A stretch of DNA of 64,000 nucleotides from Microbacterium sp. (GTDB lineage: Bacteria > Actinomycetota > Actinomycetes > Actinomycetales > Microbacteriaceae). Positions 11,201 to 17,634 of the stretch are shown here, piece after piece. Where the stretch lies: NCBI RefSeq assembly GCF_017305435.1, contig NZ_JAFKIP010000005.1, positions 372,001 to 436,000 of the forward strand, in the 5' to 3' direction. The notes under the pieces are model-generated. The model worked only from the letters and a program-made list of their open reading frames with translations, did not search any database and was not told where the DNA came from. The translations under genes and the position numbers were made by a program. How positions within the stretch are numbered: position 1 is the first letter of the stretch; every line of letters begins with the position of its first letter.

Positions 11201-12395
11201 GCCCGCTCCGGTGGGGAGCGGCACTGAGGCCGGCGCGCCCGTCGAGTCGCTCCAGAACGAGGCCTGCGTGGACTCCGCGGAAGACGGCACCCCCGACTGC
11301 GCGACCCACGAGATCCCGGTGCGCGACATCACGGCATCCGTCTGGACCACCTGTCAGAGCGATGCGGCGGTGCTGAACTGGACCGTCCGCAAGTCGCAGA
11401 CGCTGCAGAGCCTGCCGATCGAGATGAGCTGGCTGCCGACGTCCGGTGGGCCGTCGACGACGCCGGCGGATGTCGAGCTGTCGCAGGCCGGCGGCACGCT
11501 CCAGTGGACCGGGTCGACGACGTGGCCCGGGGCTGCGTTCACGCCGAGCGGCATCGCGATCGACTACCCGGGCTGGCGCCCGCTCGCGGCCGGGGACCTC
11601 GTTCCGGGTTCGAACCCGACGCAGTACTACCTGCCGGGGACCTCGACGGTCATGACGCCCGCGCAGCAGGCGGAGTACGTGTACAACGGGCTCATCCTCG
11701 ATCCGAGCACGCTCGACTACGCCTGGCGCGAGCCGAGCACGGTGACCTTCTCGGTGAACCCGTCGCTGTCGACGACGGTGGTCTACCCGTCCGCCAGCGA
11801 GGACTGCTACCAGGCGCGGCACACCACGGTCGAGATCACGAAGACGGCATCCACACAGAAGGCGATGCCGGGTGACCCGTTCAGCTACACGCTGGCCGTC
11901 GCGAACACGAGCGATGACAGCGCCGCCGACGGCGTGGTCGTCACCGACGCGATCCCGTCGACGGTCAAGGTGAACGACATCACCTGGCCGGGCAAGGGCG
12001 ACGCGAGCGTGTTCCCGAACTGGAACGCCTGCACCATCACAGGGCAGGACGGCTCCGGCTACGGCGGCCAGCTCACGTGCACCCTGTTCGGTCCGCTCCA
12101 GCCGAGCGGGCAGCCGGGTGACGCCGCGCCCACGATCACGCTGCACGCGACGATCAGCAAGACGGCACCGGTCGGGGCGATCACCAACGTGGGTGTCGTG
12201 GACTACTACACCTTCGGTGACCCCGAGGACACCGGCCGGGATGCCGACGACGCGGTGGTCCTCGTGTCGCTGCTGCCGGCGACGGGTGGGACGTCCGCGC
12301 TCTGGGTGCTCTGGGTCGCGCTGGCCGCGGTCGTGGTCGGCACCGGAGTCGTGGTCGTCGTGGCCCGACGCCGCCGCGAGACCGGCACGCTCTAA
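2271..12395 (+). CDS. Giant repeat-containing LPATG surface protein
   Basis: A 3,374-residue secreted, wall-anchored protein, most likely an adhesin or envelope stalk. A long basic N-terminus leads into a signal peptide cut near residue 62 (SPAMA/DD). A Pro/Ser/Thr linker follows to about 135, then a non-repeated, propeller-like domain at about 144-393. Seven prealbumin-like (SpaA/DUF5979-type) repeats fill about 397-1170, marked by phrases such as GTLQITK and SLTLVK. Twelve related DUF11-like repeats of about 140 residues follow (about 1174-2880), typically opening PTVTKT...W.L.YTV and ending in conserved Cys. Two more canonical DUF11 units come last. The end is LPATG at 3335-3339, a hydrophobic helix and RRRRE, a sortase signal. 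GTG 2271 or ATG 2280 could start it; neither binding site is strong. No sortase gene is in the window. Ligand is unknown. Confidence 0.9.
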   Translation: MGNMGTARDGFGDSSSRKAQRARRLREQRERRLVLRHRWYAGGIATALSAALVFAGLSPAMADDTASPSPSDTQTAQDATPPATDTQATPPSEEATTPPSDPAPEPTTTDSPAPSPSPTTTTAPQARSLVAPLAAPAPLAAGPSLLCQANTLYSVSSGGTVRQISGTTVTDIGSWSNISEANGLAIGANGTVAYAYDRGGDNAQNVTSILRYTPATNTWESISGTAYTTGNSNSLVAGAMNLATGHYLFGGYHNMGGDLVFRLYDFNPATNAIVYVGYFDTGLGGSSSANGDIAFDSAGNLYVVRSGSSINIYSVTAATLAAALASPGGEMNHSETTQLTLSNFSSVNGIAFNTDGTVFLGNGSTVKKFDPTTWAELSTPTSSLSNSTDLASCNSPATFTVQKNVVGRAAPTDQFTMTLKNGSTTVATATTTGTSTGIQSQQIGPVPVPAGTALTVTETAPAGTDLGAYTTTWSCTGGGGSGTGTTISVTSPGAGASMVCTFTNSPLVGSLQISKIVTGGGVLATTPFAIGYNCGTGFTGTVNVTTAAPVTVNNIPNGRSCTVTEDTSQLTQAKLIDASFSWVTASSGVVAPSGAQTIVTNTTKSFSVTNVTKRNYGTLQITKKLANGFSTSMLTAGAGFSGTWSCAYPAGTVVASGTWTVTGVGAATLTATTGSLSTIPLTSVCSVTENTPSNSLFLDPSYSWKTPTIDPATASVAAGAPASFTVTNTPQQNFGTLQITKTIGGAGGVVAGKTFAGNYDCGTGNTGQFSTLTTTTPVTIPNIPVGRSCTVTETTPTGGLVDTSYAWDVTGTVNPTSVTIANGQTAILNITNKTKRVYGSLTVTKQLAGVAPLLLSGTFTGTWSCDYPTGTSDDAGGTWSITYTTGIAGLTTYTGPVAQIPLTSSCVVTENAPSNSIFGPANPSYSWKTPVVTPANATVTSAQTPVAFTVTNTAQRTSLTLVKIVSSPNGGTAGPTDWNQKLQATPAGGATLSFDTGEAKYIASGTYNLNEAAGGPAGYSLTGLACSVDGGTFTDYLATKQIVIADGATVVCQFTNTDSAPKLTLVKNVDNKSGVGSANASAWALSATSAGNPSVSGTSTPATGTTASISGPVKGGATYTLDENGGPSGYDAGTWTCRITGTQTPFPMASATTVKPVVGTDVTCEITNTAVPATATITKTVKSGWPKQLGNGSWEIAYDIVVKNTSTTSTYFYTLADQLQLGAGITATAASWTGPTSGTFTSLTGSQVLNGAGALSAGATATYTVTVTATVSNAASTAATSVCTSTSPTRAFRNTATMTADGTPTTVDACAQPWFPTVTKTASAPSQNADASWNLSYTVTAANPGSGPLQVTLTDAFPAAPSGWSFVPASWQVTAVGSAPAPGSSTYPPGLTGTIYTGSLPASTSYAYTVSAKLVPSAAAVALGSCEAGGGMKNTATVTSGAVTRDQTACTTVKTPPVVVAKSVTATQQLADGTWQIDYSIAVTNTDPTVATVYTLTDLPQLGTGFTVVSGAWGTAPTPNTPIAGGATQSYTYRIIASFDSAVPNPQLTCSPQETGAFSNKAVITFPGGTANDVACSAPGTPTVAKTAQQAMQVSATQWKLTYTVTVSNTSGTTLAYTASDTPAALPANVTGSGWTATGPTITGGGSGALTAGWTGGAGHTELATGLIPNGATHVYTVTTTVTLGTAVNPADLVCSQTAPTKGFWNTASVTNGVGGNDSSACTSVTPPKVSIVKSDATVAQLAGGVWDLTYQVSVTNESATASASYSLGDTPQFDPLFDVTVPATPWTPSGGGAPVATASGTLAPSQTVTWTYHVTATADAEDATPEQLATALRCTDTGETPGGGFYNVATVTFPGGTASDAGCGVPATPTVTKTAAAATYTGGAWQLSYTVTVTNGSSIPLAYTASDTPPASLPTGVTLSTPWAVAGPAALNGGTATLVSPWSGGDFATGTLPAGKTHVYTVTAAVKIAAGTDLDLLRCTSGEGRTGIWNAASVTNGLGHQDDEDCTPFTFAPVTVAKSTSQIQQLTDGNWQIDYQITVTNGGTVPAPYTLVDTPKPDTSFTIVSQGWVGGIPGDEVAPVGTPVVWNYRVVVEAKTGSDFNEKTATTCTEAQDGKSGSGGFYNTVTATYLGGTVSADSCGVPVKPSVVKTGAAVQDPATGLWSVTYTVTVRNDDPAKIALAYTLGDVAASVPAGAQQQGPWAIAPPTIAGGTQADTATAVGTWSGTGDLGAGYITPGATHTYKVVATYKVLASAVPASLTCQQEGPGGLSNSATVTNGIGSTTDDACVTIPVPTVKVAKTVTSTALQSDGRWEVTYDVKVTGDANLAATYSLSDTLTFGGDIDVLTADSGWTGPGGSSGSFGSSTTAQLATDRVIAKNTTDTYTVTAYATIDQAAFAGDTLTCDTGDEPGAGGFLNMATVTAAGASQTAHDCSTPGFPKIVKQAQSVTQHSDDPDQYDVTYLITVTGGTSPGFYDLSDTPEFAVGLDILSGTATQQLPTPGEAIDIASGDVFADGVAIAANEKHTWLVTWTVERTSEFDPANLECTGEPGHGLFNTATLDFGGVEQTGQDCIPLVDRVYPTVSKTVTGVTQDATTGQWTITYDVTASLAANEKGLSAKYDLTDTLDYGAGITVDSATFTGRHSGTFTDGEATLATGEVIASGATHTYTVTVEATVTPAAVSGDTLACIRGEGGPEAGGFLNTALMTSGGKESNAFDCAEPQLPTIEKSAQATTDNADGSQRVSYLVTVTAPAPVAGDPVSNLGYSLTEQPDALPSGTVLVGTWHAVAVAPDDLTIDQATWNGTGEWNVVSGAQFTAEERGEGAVTHTYRIWADIDVTQRPSEATPCREGGTGIAIWNEVQLSIGENTSSDRACGTVDWDEVTIAKTADLPGEQVSVEPGDTFDYVLTVTNDGTRAATDVHVTDHDLNARLDIQGLTVSGGVTWGPAPGYVGRDVDLTIASLGVGQSVDVRITVEFQPAPVGSGTEAGAPVESLQNEACVDSAEDGTPDCATHEIPVRDITASVWTTCQSDAAVLNWTVRKSQTLQSLPIEMSWLPTSGGPSTTPADVELSQAGGTLQWTGSTTWPGAAFTPSGIAIDYPGWRPLAAGDLVPGSNPTQYYLPGTSTVMTPAQQAEYVYNGLILDPSTLDYAWREPSTVTFSVNPSLSTTVVYPSASEDCYQARHTTVEITKTASTQKAMPGDPFSYTLAVANTSDDSAADGVVVTDAIPSTVKVNDITWPGKGDASVFPNWNACTITGQDGSGYGGQLTCTLFGPLQPSGQPGDAAPTITLHATISKTAPVGAITNVGVVDYYTFGDPEDTGRDADDAVVLVSLLPATGGTSALWVLWVALAAVVVGTGVVVVVARRRRETGTL

Positions 12396-12410
12396 CCGGC
12401 GCGCCACCCC

Positions 12411-12450
12411 GTGGGAGGGGCGGGTTTTCCCCAAGGCCCGCTCCTCCCAC
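12411..12450 (+). terminator. Terminator hairpin of the giant gene
   Basis: A 14-bp stem (12411-12424 with 12437-12450, one G-T wobble) and a 12-nt loop begin 15 bases after the stop codon. The 3' arm runs into a C-tract, not U, so termination strength is uncertain. It also forms the left edge of the repeat-bracketed gene that follows; a similar half-sequence, GGTGGGAGGGCGG, recurs near 13724 at the right edge. Confidence 0.65.
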
Positions 12451-12467
12451 CCCCCCCTCCGCCGAGG

Positions 12468-12588
12468 GTGCATTCGTTCCCGCCGGGAGTGCACTCGTTC
12501 CCGCCGGGGGTGCACTCGTTTGCGCCGGGGGTGCATTCGTTTGCGCCGAGGGTGCATTCGTTCCGGATCCGGGGTGCACTCGCATCGT
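12468..12588 (+). repeat. Left array: six 21-bp repeats
   Basis: The core GTGCA(C/T)TCG begins at 12468, 12489, 12510, 12531, 12552 and 12574, a period of 21, 21, 21, 21 and 22 bp. A typical unit is GTGCACTCGTTTGCGCCGGGG minus its last base. There are no variable spacers, so it is not CRISPR. The same core appears in inverted orientation on the far side of the next gene. Because 21 is a multiple of three, the array also reads as a seven-residue repeat in an open frame, which I regard as incidental. Confidence 0.9.
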
Positions 12589-12677
12589 CTTCTCCACAGC
12601 GCGCCGATCTGCGAGTCTGTCCACCGATCTCGCGTCGGCGTCTCTACCGGAGGTCGCGGCATCCCACCATCGGTGTC

Positions 12678-13628
12678 ATGGAATCGCACACTGAGGCGCG
12701 GCATGTCTACCCGCACCGTACGCTCAGCCGCCCACGGGGAGGAGCGAGTCCCTTGCGATACGGCGCCGCGGTCGCGACCACGCCGTGGGGGCTCGCCCAC
12801 GACGAGACGCGTCAACGGATGCGCGCACACGCCGTCGCAGCTCTCGCTCGCGGCGAGTGCTTCGCGTTCTCCGACATCACCGCGGCGGCCTTTCACGACA
12901 TCCCGCTGGTCGGTGTCGACGCCAGCCGCGTGCACACCACTCCCTTCAGCGACAACCCGTCGAAGACGCACCGCGACGTCGTGCGGCACAAGATCCCACT
13001 CCGCGCGCGTGATGTCACGGTCCGAGATGGGCTCTGGGTCACCTCGCTCGACCGCACTCTGTTCGATCTCGTTCGCAGGTTGCGATTCGAGCCTGCGCTC
13101 GCCGCCTTGTGCGCCGGATTGCACCAGTGTCGCGCCGGGAGCGCGGGCCGGGCAGAGGTGGACCGCGCCGCCGAGGCGCAACTGCGCGCACAGGTCGCCG
13201 AGCGTGTGGATGCCGCGGCCGGCAGCCGTGGCATCCACAACGCCCGCCTCGTGTTGGAGCTCGCGGACGGTCGGGTCGAATCACCCGGCGAGAGTCGGTC
13301 GCTGGCGCGCATGTGGGAGGCGCGCCTGCCGATTCCGGATCTCCAAGTGCCGGTTGAGACCGCCGAGGGGATCTACGTCCCGGACTTCTCCTGGCCGGAA
13401 CTGCGGATGTTCGGCGAGTTCGACGGCGAGGTCAAGAGGTTCGATCCCGCGATGGCGTCGGGGCGTACGCCGTTCCAGGTCTCGGAGGATCAGGCGCATC
13501 GTCGTCGTGCGGTCGAGCGAGCGACGGGGTGGCGGGGGATGCACTGGGGATGGGATGAGTCCGCCGACGCCGAAGTCTTCTGGGGAGTGCTCGTTGCGCA
13601 GGGGTGGAAGCCTCGTTGGCGGGTGTGA
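12678..13628 (+). CDS. AbiEi/DUF559-type nuclease-like protein inside repeat arrays
   Basis: A 316-residue protein of the actinobacterial AbiEi-like plus DUF559 type. The N-terminal two-thirds shows the usual pattern, with AFSDITAAAFHDIPLVG and, later, GLWVTSLDRTLFDLVRRL. The C-terminus has a PD-(D/E)xK-like block at about 235-253 (PDFSW...GEFDGEVK), the expected core of a Vsr-like endonuclease. Enzyme activity is inference from these motifs. The start is uncertain: ATG 12678 gives the family-like N-terminus but has no good ribosome binding site, and the frame is open back to 12411 through the repeat array. The stop codon TGA overlaps the first base pairs of the right array. The gene sits between the terminator of the giant gene and the S10 promoter, with no operon partner. 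Could be a repeat-associated selfish gene or a defence gene. Confidence 0.7.
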   Translation: MESHTEARHVYPHRTLSRPRGGASPLRYGAAVATTPWGLAHDETRQRMRAHAVAALARGECFAFSDITAAAFHDIPLVGVDASRVHTTPFSDNPSKTHRDVVRHKIPLRARDVTVRDGLWVTSLDRTLFDLVRRLRFEPALAALCAGLHQCRAGSAGRAEVDRAAEAQLRAQVAERVDAAAGSRGIHNARLVLELADGRVESPGESRSLARMWEARLPIPDLQVPVETAEGIYVPDFSWPELRMFGEFDGEVKRFDPAMASGRTPFQVSEDQAHRRRAVERATGWRGMHWGWDESADAEVFWGVLVAQGWKPRWRV

Positions 13629-13719
13629 GTGCACCTTCACGCCGAACGAGTGCACCTTCACGCCGAACGAGTGCACCTTCGCGCCGAACGAGTGCACCTT
13701 CGGGTGAAACGAAGACACC
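13627..13719 (+). repeat. Right array: four to five inverted 21-bp repeats
   Basis: GAGTGCACC begins at 13627, 13648, 13669 and 13690, exactly 21 bp apart, with a degenerate fifth copy (GAAGACACC) at 13711. A unit is GAGTGCACCTTCACGCCGAA plus one C. The reverse complement matches the left array over GTGCACTCGTT, so the two arrays form inverted brackets around the gene. The first copy overlaps the stop codon of the bracketed gene. Confidence 0.9.
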
Positions 13720-13752
13720 CCCGGGTGGGAGGGCGGCGCGACACGCCCGAGT

Positions 13753-13781
13753 TTGCGACACGCCCGGGCGACACGTAGACT
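13753..13781 (+). promoter_or_regulatory. S10 operon promoter
   Basis: TTGCGA (13753-13758) and TAGACT (13776-13781) are 17 bp apart. The short repeat GCGACACGCCCG occurs just before the -35 and again inside the spacer. Transcription would start near 13788, giving a leader of nearly 300 nt ahead of rpsJ. Confidence 0.7.
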
Positions 13782-13787
13782 AGTCAG

Positions 13788-14081
13788 GTTCCACATTCCT
13801 GCGTGCGCGCGACGTCAAGACGCGCGGCGTGCGGGATCACTGCCAGGGCAGTGCATAGGTCGGCGGGAATCCACGGGATTCCGGCGAGAGCCTAGGCCGC
13901 GGGCAGCAGAACGACACAATCCGATCCCCTCCCGAACAGGGATCCGTGCGCGTGCGCGCGGCGATCGGGCCTGACATCAGAACAGTGGTGCGCCTCGAAA
14001 GAGTAGTGCCCGGCGCAGATCCCTGTGCCATGTGCGTCCAATGCCCCCGAGGTACGACGCGAGAAAGAGAGTGAGCAGACA
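13788..14081 (+). promoter_or_regulatory. Long structured leader of the S10 operon
   Basis: This gene-free stretch between promoter and rpsJ has no convincing coding frame. It can form a 7-bp hairpin (13866-13872 with 13876-13882). A long-range 8-bp pairing is also possible between CAGGGATC (13937-13944) and GATCCCTG (14018-14025). S10 leaders are autoregulatory targets of L4 in Escherichia coli; whether this one is controlled in the same way is not known from sequence. Confidence 0.45.
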
Positions 14082-14390
14082 ATGGCGGGACAGAAGATCC
14101 GCATTCGCCTGAAGTCGTATGACCACGAGGTCATCGACACGTCGGCGCGCAAGATCGTCGACACGGTGACCCGCGCGGGCGCCACGGTCGTGGGCCCCGT
14201 GCCCCTTCCGACCGAGAAGAACGTCGTGTGCGTCATCCGGTCGCCCCACAAGTACAAGGACAGCCGCGAGCACTTCGAGATGCGCACCCACAAGCGCCTC
14301 ATCGACATCATCGACCCGACGCCCAAGGCCGTCGACTCGCTGATGCGTCTCGACCTCCCGGCCGACGTCAACATCGAGATCAAGCTCTGA
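14082..14390 (+). CDS. rpsJ: 30S ribosomal protein S10
   Basis: S10 is a 30S head protein that also serves with NusB in transcription antitermination in other bacteria. The 102-residue product starts [19 protein letters not shown] and carries the hallmark [17 protein letters not shown] near the C-terminus. ATG 14082 gives the standard N-terminus; the purine-rich GAAAGAGAGTGAG upstream is the likely ribosome binding region. The frame is open 19 codons further, but that extension is not family-like. It is first in a long co-directional operon and follows the long leader. Confidence 0.98.
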   Translation: MAGQKIRIRLKSYDHEVIDTSARKIVDTVTRAGATVVGPVPLPTEKNVVCVIRSPHKYKDSREHFEMRTHKRLIDIIDPTPKAVDSLMRLDLPADVNIEIKL

Positions 14391-14400
14391 GGTCCCGGTC

Positions 14401-15060
14401 ATGGCACACATCAACGAAAAGGTTTCCAAGGGCCTGCTCGGCACCAAGCTGGGCATGACCCAGGTCTGGGACGAGAACGGCAAGCTCGTTCCCGTCACCG
14501 TGATCGAGGTCGCGCCCAACGTCGTCACGCAGGTGCGTACCCCCGAGCGCGACGGCTACAAGGCCGTCCAGATCGCGTACGGCCAGATCGACCCCCGCAA
14601 GGTCAACAAGCCCCTCACGGCCCACTTCGAGGCCGCGGGTGTGACCCCTCGCCGTCACCTCACCGAGGTGCGCACCGCGGATGCCGCTGACTACTCACTC
14701 GGTCAGGAGCTCACCGTGGACGGCACCTTCGAGGCCGGCCAGCTGGTCGACGTCGTCGGCACCAGCAAGGGCAAGGGCACCGCGGGTGTCATGAAGCGCC
14801 ACAACTTCAAGGGCGTCTCCGCCTCGCACGGTGCGCACCGCAACCACCGCAAGCCCGGTTCGATCGGCGCGTCGTCGACGCCGAGCCGCGTCTTCAAGGG
14901 CATGCGCATGGCCGGCCGTATGGGTGGCGAGCGCGTGACCGTCCTCAACCTCACGGTGCACGCCGTCGATGCCGAGAAGGGTCTGCTGCTCGTCAAGGGC
15001 GCCGTCCCCGGCGCGCGCGGCCGCATCGTCTACGTCCGCAACGCAGTGAAGGGTGCCTGA
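14401..15060 (+). CDS. rplC: 50S ribosomal protein L3
   Basis: L3 is an early-binding 23S rRNA protein whose extension reaches the peptidyl transferase centre. The 219-residue product has the N-terminal [17 protein letters not shown] and the extended-loop sequence [20 protein letters not shown], the loop that carries the modified glutamine/asparagine in some bacteria. It begins ten bases after the rpsJ stop and ends two bases before rplD. Length and motifs are ordinary for the family. Confidence 0.98.
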   Translation: MAHINEKVSKGLLGTKLGMTQVWDENGKLVPVTVIEVAPNVVTQVRTPERDGYKAVQIAYGQIDPRKVNKPLTAHFEAAGVTPRRHLTEVRTADAADYSLGQELTVDGTFEAGQLVDVVGTSKGKGTAGVMKRHNFKGVSASHGAHRNHRKPGSIGASSTPSRVFKGMRMAGRMGGERVTVLNLTVHAVDAEKGLLLVKGAVPGARGRIVYVRNAVKGA

Positions 15061-15062
15061 TC

Positions 15063-15737
15063 ATGGCTGACTCGACTCTCGCGCTCGACGTCCTGAAGGC
15101 CGACGGCAAGAAGGTCGGCTCCGTGGAGCTGCCCGCCGCCATCTTCGACGTCAAGACGAACATCCCCCTCATCCACCAGGTCGTCGTCGCGCAGCTCGCG
15201 GCGGCTCGCCAGGGCACCCACTCGACCAAGCGTCGCGGTGAGGTCTCCGGTGCCGGCCGCAAGCCCTTCAAGCAGAAGGGCACGGGTAACGCCCGTCAGG
15301 GCTCGATCCGCGCGCCGCATATGACCGGCGGTGGCATCGTGCACGGCCCGAAGCCGCGCGACTACTCGCAGCGCACCCCCAAGAAGATGATCGCCGCCGC
15401 GCTCCTGGGCGCGCTCAGCGACCGTGCTCGCGGCGGACGCCTCCACGTCGTCGACTCCTTCGGCATCGACGGTGCGCCGTCGACGAAGGCCGCGGCATCC
15501 GTGCTGTCGACCCTCGGCGCCGTGAAGAACGTCCTCGTGGTCATCGGCCGCGACGACGAGCTGACCCTCAAGAGCGTCCGCAACCTCGGCTACGTCCACG
15601 TGCTCGAGGTCGGCCAGCTCAACGCCTACGACGTGCTCGTCTCCGACGACATCGTCTTCACCAAGGCCGCCTACGACACCTTCGTCGCCGCGAAGTCGGA
15701 TGCCAAGGCTGCCGCCACCGAGGAGGTCTCGGCATGA
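15063..15737 (+). CDS. rplD: 50S ribosomal protein L4
   Basis: L4 binds 23S rRNA, lines the exit tunnel and in enteric bacteria represses its own operon through the S10 leader. The 224-residue protein has the tunnel loop [20 protein letters not shown] at about residues 64-83 and the downstream globular core with [19 protein letters not shown]. Its last four bases overlap the start of rplW (ATGA), which indicates translational coupling. The leader upstream of rpsJ is the obvious place to look for L4 autoregulation here. Confidence 0.98.
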   Translation: MADSTLALDVLKADGKKVGSVELPAAIFDVKTNIPLIHQVVVAQLAAARQGTHSTKRRGEVSGAGRKPFKQKGTGNARQGSIRAPHMTGGGIVHGPKPRDYSQRTPKKMIAAALLGALSDRARGGRLHVVDSFGIDGAPSTKAAASVLSTLGAVKNVLVVIGRDDELTLKSVRNLGYVHVLEVGQLNAYDVLVSDDIVFTKAAYDTFVAAKSDAKAAATEEVSA

Positions 15738-16042
15738 CCGCGAACATCGCCCTGAACAAGGACCCGCGCGACATCATCCTGAAGCCGGTCGTCTCGGAGA
15801 AGAGCTACGGGCTCATCGACGAGGGCAAGTACACGTTCCTCGTGGACCCCCGCGCCTCGAAGACCGAGATCAAGCTCGCCATCGAGAAGATCTTCGGCGT
15901 CAAGGTCGCCTCGGTCAACACGCTCAACCGCGTCGGCAAGGCCCGTCGCACCCGCTTCGGCATCGGCAAGCGCAAGGACACCAAGCGCGCCATCGTCACG
16001 CTGAAGTCGGGCACCATCGACATCTTCACGGCCGTCGGCTGA
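15734..16042 (+). CDS. rplW: 50S ribosomal protein L23
   Basis: L23 sits at the exit of the peptide tunnel and is the docking site for trigger factor and the signal recognition particle. The 102-residue product shows [20 protein letters not shown] and the RNA-contacting loop [20 protein letters not shown]. The start overlaps the rplD stop as ATGA. Length is typical. Confidence 0.98.
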   Translation: MTANIALNKDPRDIILKPVVSEKSYGLIDEGKYTFLVDPRASKTEIKLAIEKIFGVKVASVNTLNRVGKARRTRFGIGKRKDTKRAIVTLKSGTIDIFTAVG

Positions 16043-16067
16043 CCGCTGGGATAGAGGACTAGAGAAC

Positions 16068-16907
16068 ATGGCTATTCGCAAGTACAAGCCCACGACCCCC
16101 GGTCGTCGCGGTTCGTCGGTGGCCGACTTCGCCGAGATCACGCGATCGACGCCCGAGAAGTCGCTGCTGCGCCCGCTGTCGAAGACCGGTGGCCGCAACA
16201 ACCAGGGCCGCATCACGACGCGTCACATCGGTGGCGGTCACAAGCGTCAGTACCGCGTCATCGACTTCCGTCGCAATGACAAGGACGGCGTCAACGCCAA
16301 GGTCGCGCACATCGAGTACGACCCCAACCGCACCGCGCGCATCGCGCTGCTGCACTACTTCGACGGCGAGAAGCGCTACATCCTCGCGCCGAACAAGCTG
16401 GCGCAGGGCGACATCGTCGAGTCGGGTGCGAGCGCGGACATCAAGCCGGGCAACAACCTGCCGCTGAAGAACATCCCCACCGGTACCGTCATCCACGCGA
16501 TCGAGCTCCGCCCCGGCGGCGGCGCGAAGCTGGCGCGTTCGGCGGGTGTCTCGGTGCGTCTCGTCGCCAAGGACGGACCCTACGCGCAGCTGCGCCTGCC
16601 CTCGGGTGAGATCCGCAACGTCGACGCGCGCTGCCGCGCCACGATCGGCGAGGTCGGCAACGCCGAGCAGTCGAACATCAACTGGGGCAAGGCCGGCCGT
16701 ATGCGGTGGAAGGGCGTCCGCCCGACCGTCCGCGGTGTCGCGATGAACCCGGTCGACCACCCGCACGGTGGTGGTGAGGGTAAGACCTCCGGTGGTCGTC
16801 ACCCCGTCACTCCTTGGGGCCAGGCTGAGGGTCGCACCCGCCACGCCAACAAGGAAAGCGACAAGTACATCGTCCGTCGTCGCAACGCCGGCAAGAAGCG
16901 CAAGTAG
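16068..16907 (+). CDS. rplB: 50S ribosomal protein L2
   Basis: L2 is needed for subunit joining and peptidyl transferase activity. The 279-residue protein has [19 protein letters not shown] near residue 42 and the invariant [20 protein letters not shown], which contains the histidine equivalent to the functionally important His229. The basic C-terminus ends [14 protein letters not shown]. It is preceded by the binding site GGACTAGAGAA and follows rplW by 25 bases. Confidence 0.98.
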   Translation: MAIRKYKPTTPGRRGSSVADFAEITRSTPEKSLLRPLSKTGGRNNQGRITTRHIGGGHKRQYRVIDFRRNDKDGVNAKVAHIEYDPNRTARIALLHYFDGEKRYILAPNKLAQGDIVESGASADIKPGNNLPLKNIPTGTVIHAIELRPGGGAKLARSAGVSVRLVAKDGPYAQLRLPSGEIRNVDARCRATIGEVGNAEQSNINWGKAGRMRWKGVRPTVRGVAMNPVDHPHGGGEGKTSGGRHPVTPWGQAEGRTRHANKESDKYIVRRRNAGKKRK

Positions 16908-16919
16908 GAGTAGAGGAAG

Positions 16920-17201
16920 ATGCCTCGCAGCCTGAAGAAGGGCCCCTTCGTCGACGAGCACCTGCTCCGCAAGGTCGCCTCGCAGAACGAAGCCGGTACC
17001 AAGAACGTCATCAAGACCTGGTCGCGCCGTTCGATGATCATCCCCGCCATGCTGGGACACACCATCGCGGTGCACGACGGACGCAAGCACATCCCCGTGT
17101 TCGTGTCCGAGACGATGGTCGGCCACAAGCTGGGCGAGTTCGCGCCCACCCGCACCTTCCGCGGCCACGTGAAGGACGACAAGAAGGGCCGCCGCCGCTG
17201 A
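16920..17201 (+). CDS. rpsS: 30S ribosomal protein S19
   Basis: S19 lies in the 30S head next to S13 and contacts the A-site region. The 93-residue protein begins [18 protein letters not shown] after the initiator and contains [20 protein letters not shown] and [14 protein letters not shown], all standard S19 blocks. A TAGAGGAAG ribosome binding site precedes ATG 16920 closely. The gene lies between rplB and rplV, as in nearly all bacteria. Confidence 0.98.
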   Translation: MPRSLKKGPFVDEHLLRKVASQNEAGTKNVIKTWSRRSMIIPAMLGHTIAVHDGRKHIPVFVSETMVGHKLGEFAPTRTFRGHVKDDKKGRRR

Positions 17202-17238
17202 CGCGGGGGCGTTCCAGAGAGGACAGAGGAGGAGAGAC

Positions 17239-17634
17239 ATGGTGGATTCCATCGCACGCGTCAAGCACATTCGCGTGACCCCTCAGAAGGCTCGTCGTGT
17301 CGTCGCGCTCATCAAGGGCAAGCAGGCTCAGGAGGCTCTCGCCATCCTGAAGTTCGCCCCGCAGAGCGCCAGCGAGCCGATCTACAAGCTCGTCGAGTCC
17401 GCGGTCGCCAACGCGCGAGTGAAGGCCGACCGTGACGGCGAGTACCTGGACGAGCAGGACCTGTACGTGCGCAACGCGTACGTCGACGAGGGCACGACGC
17501 TCAAGCGTTTCCAGCCCCGCGCACAGGGTCGCGCCTTCCAGATCAAGAAGCGCACGAGCCACATCACCGTCGAGCTCGCGACCCCCGCGGTCGCCGAGAC
17601 GGCCGGTGCCACGACCAAGAAGGCGAGCAAGTAA
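17239..17634 (+). CDS. rplV: 50S ribosomal protein L22
   Basis: L22 contacts all 23S rRNA domains; its beta-hairpin narrows the exit tunnel and is a known site of macrolide-resistance changes. The 131-residue product begins [20 protein letters not shown] and has the hairpin sequence [21 protein letters not shown] short tail ([13 protein letters not shown]) extends past the family core. A strong GAGGAGAGA binding site precedes ATG 17239. Its TAA overlaps the ATG of rpsC by one base. Confidence 0.98.
   Translation: MVDSIARVKHIRVTPQKARRVVALIKGKQAQEALAILKFAPQSASEPIYKLVESAVANARVKADRDGEYLDEQDLYVRNAYVDEGTTLKRFQPRAQGRAFQIKKRTSHITVELATPAVAETAGATTKKASK

Noticed and set aside
12411-12677. An N-terminal extension of the nuclease-like gene with a seven-residue VHSFPPG-type repeat
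   Set aside because: It is the translation of the 21-bp array, which is open only because 21 is divisible by three. The same array occurs outside the gene on the other side, in the opposite orientation.
2763-13238. An open frame of nearly 3,500 codons on the minus strand opposite the giant surface-protein gene
   Set aside because: It mirrors the plus-strand gene almost exactly and has a composition dominated by Arg, Gly and Val with no domains. G/C-ending codons keep the opposite strand free of stops. The plus-strand frame has a signal peptide, regular domains and a sorting signal.
12468-13719. CRISPR array
   Set aside because: The units are contiguous 21-bp repeats without unique spacers, and no cas gene is nearby.
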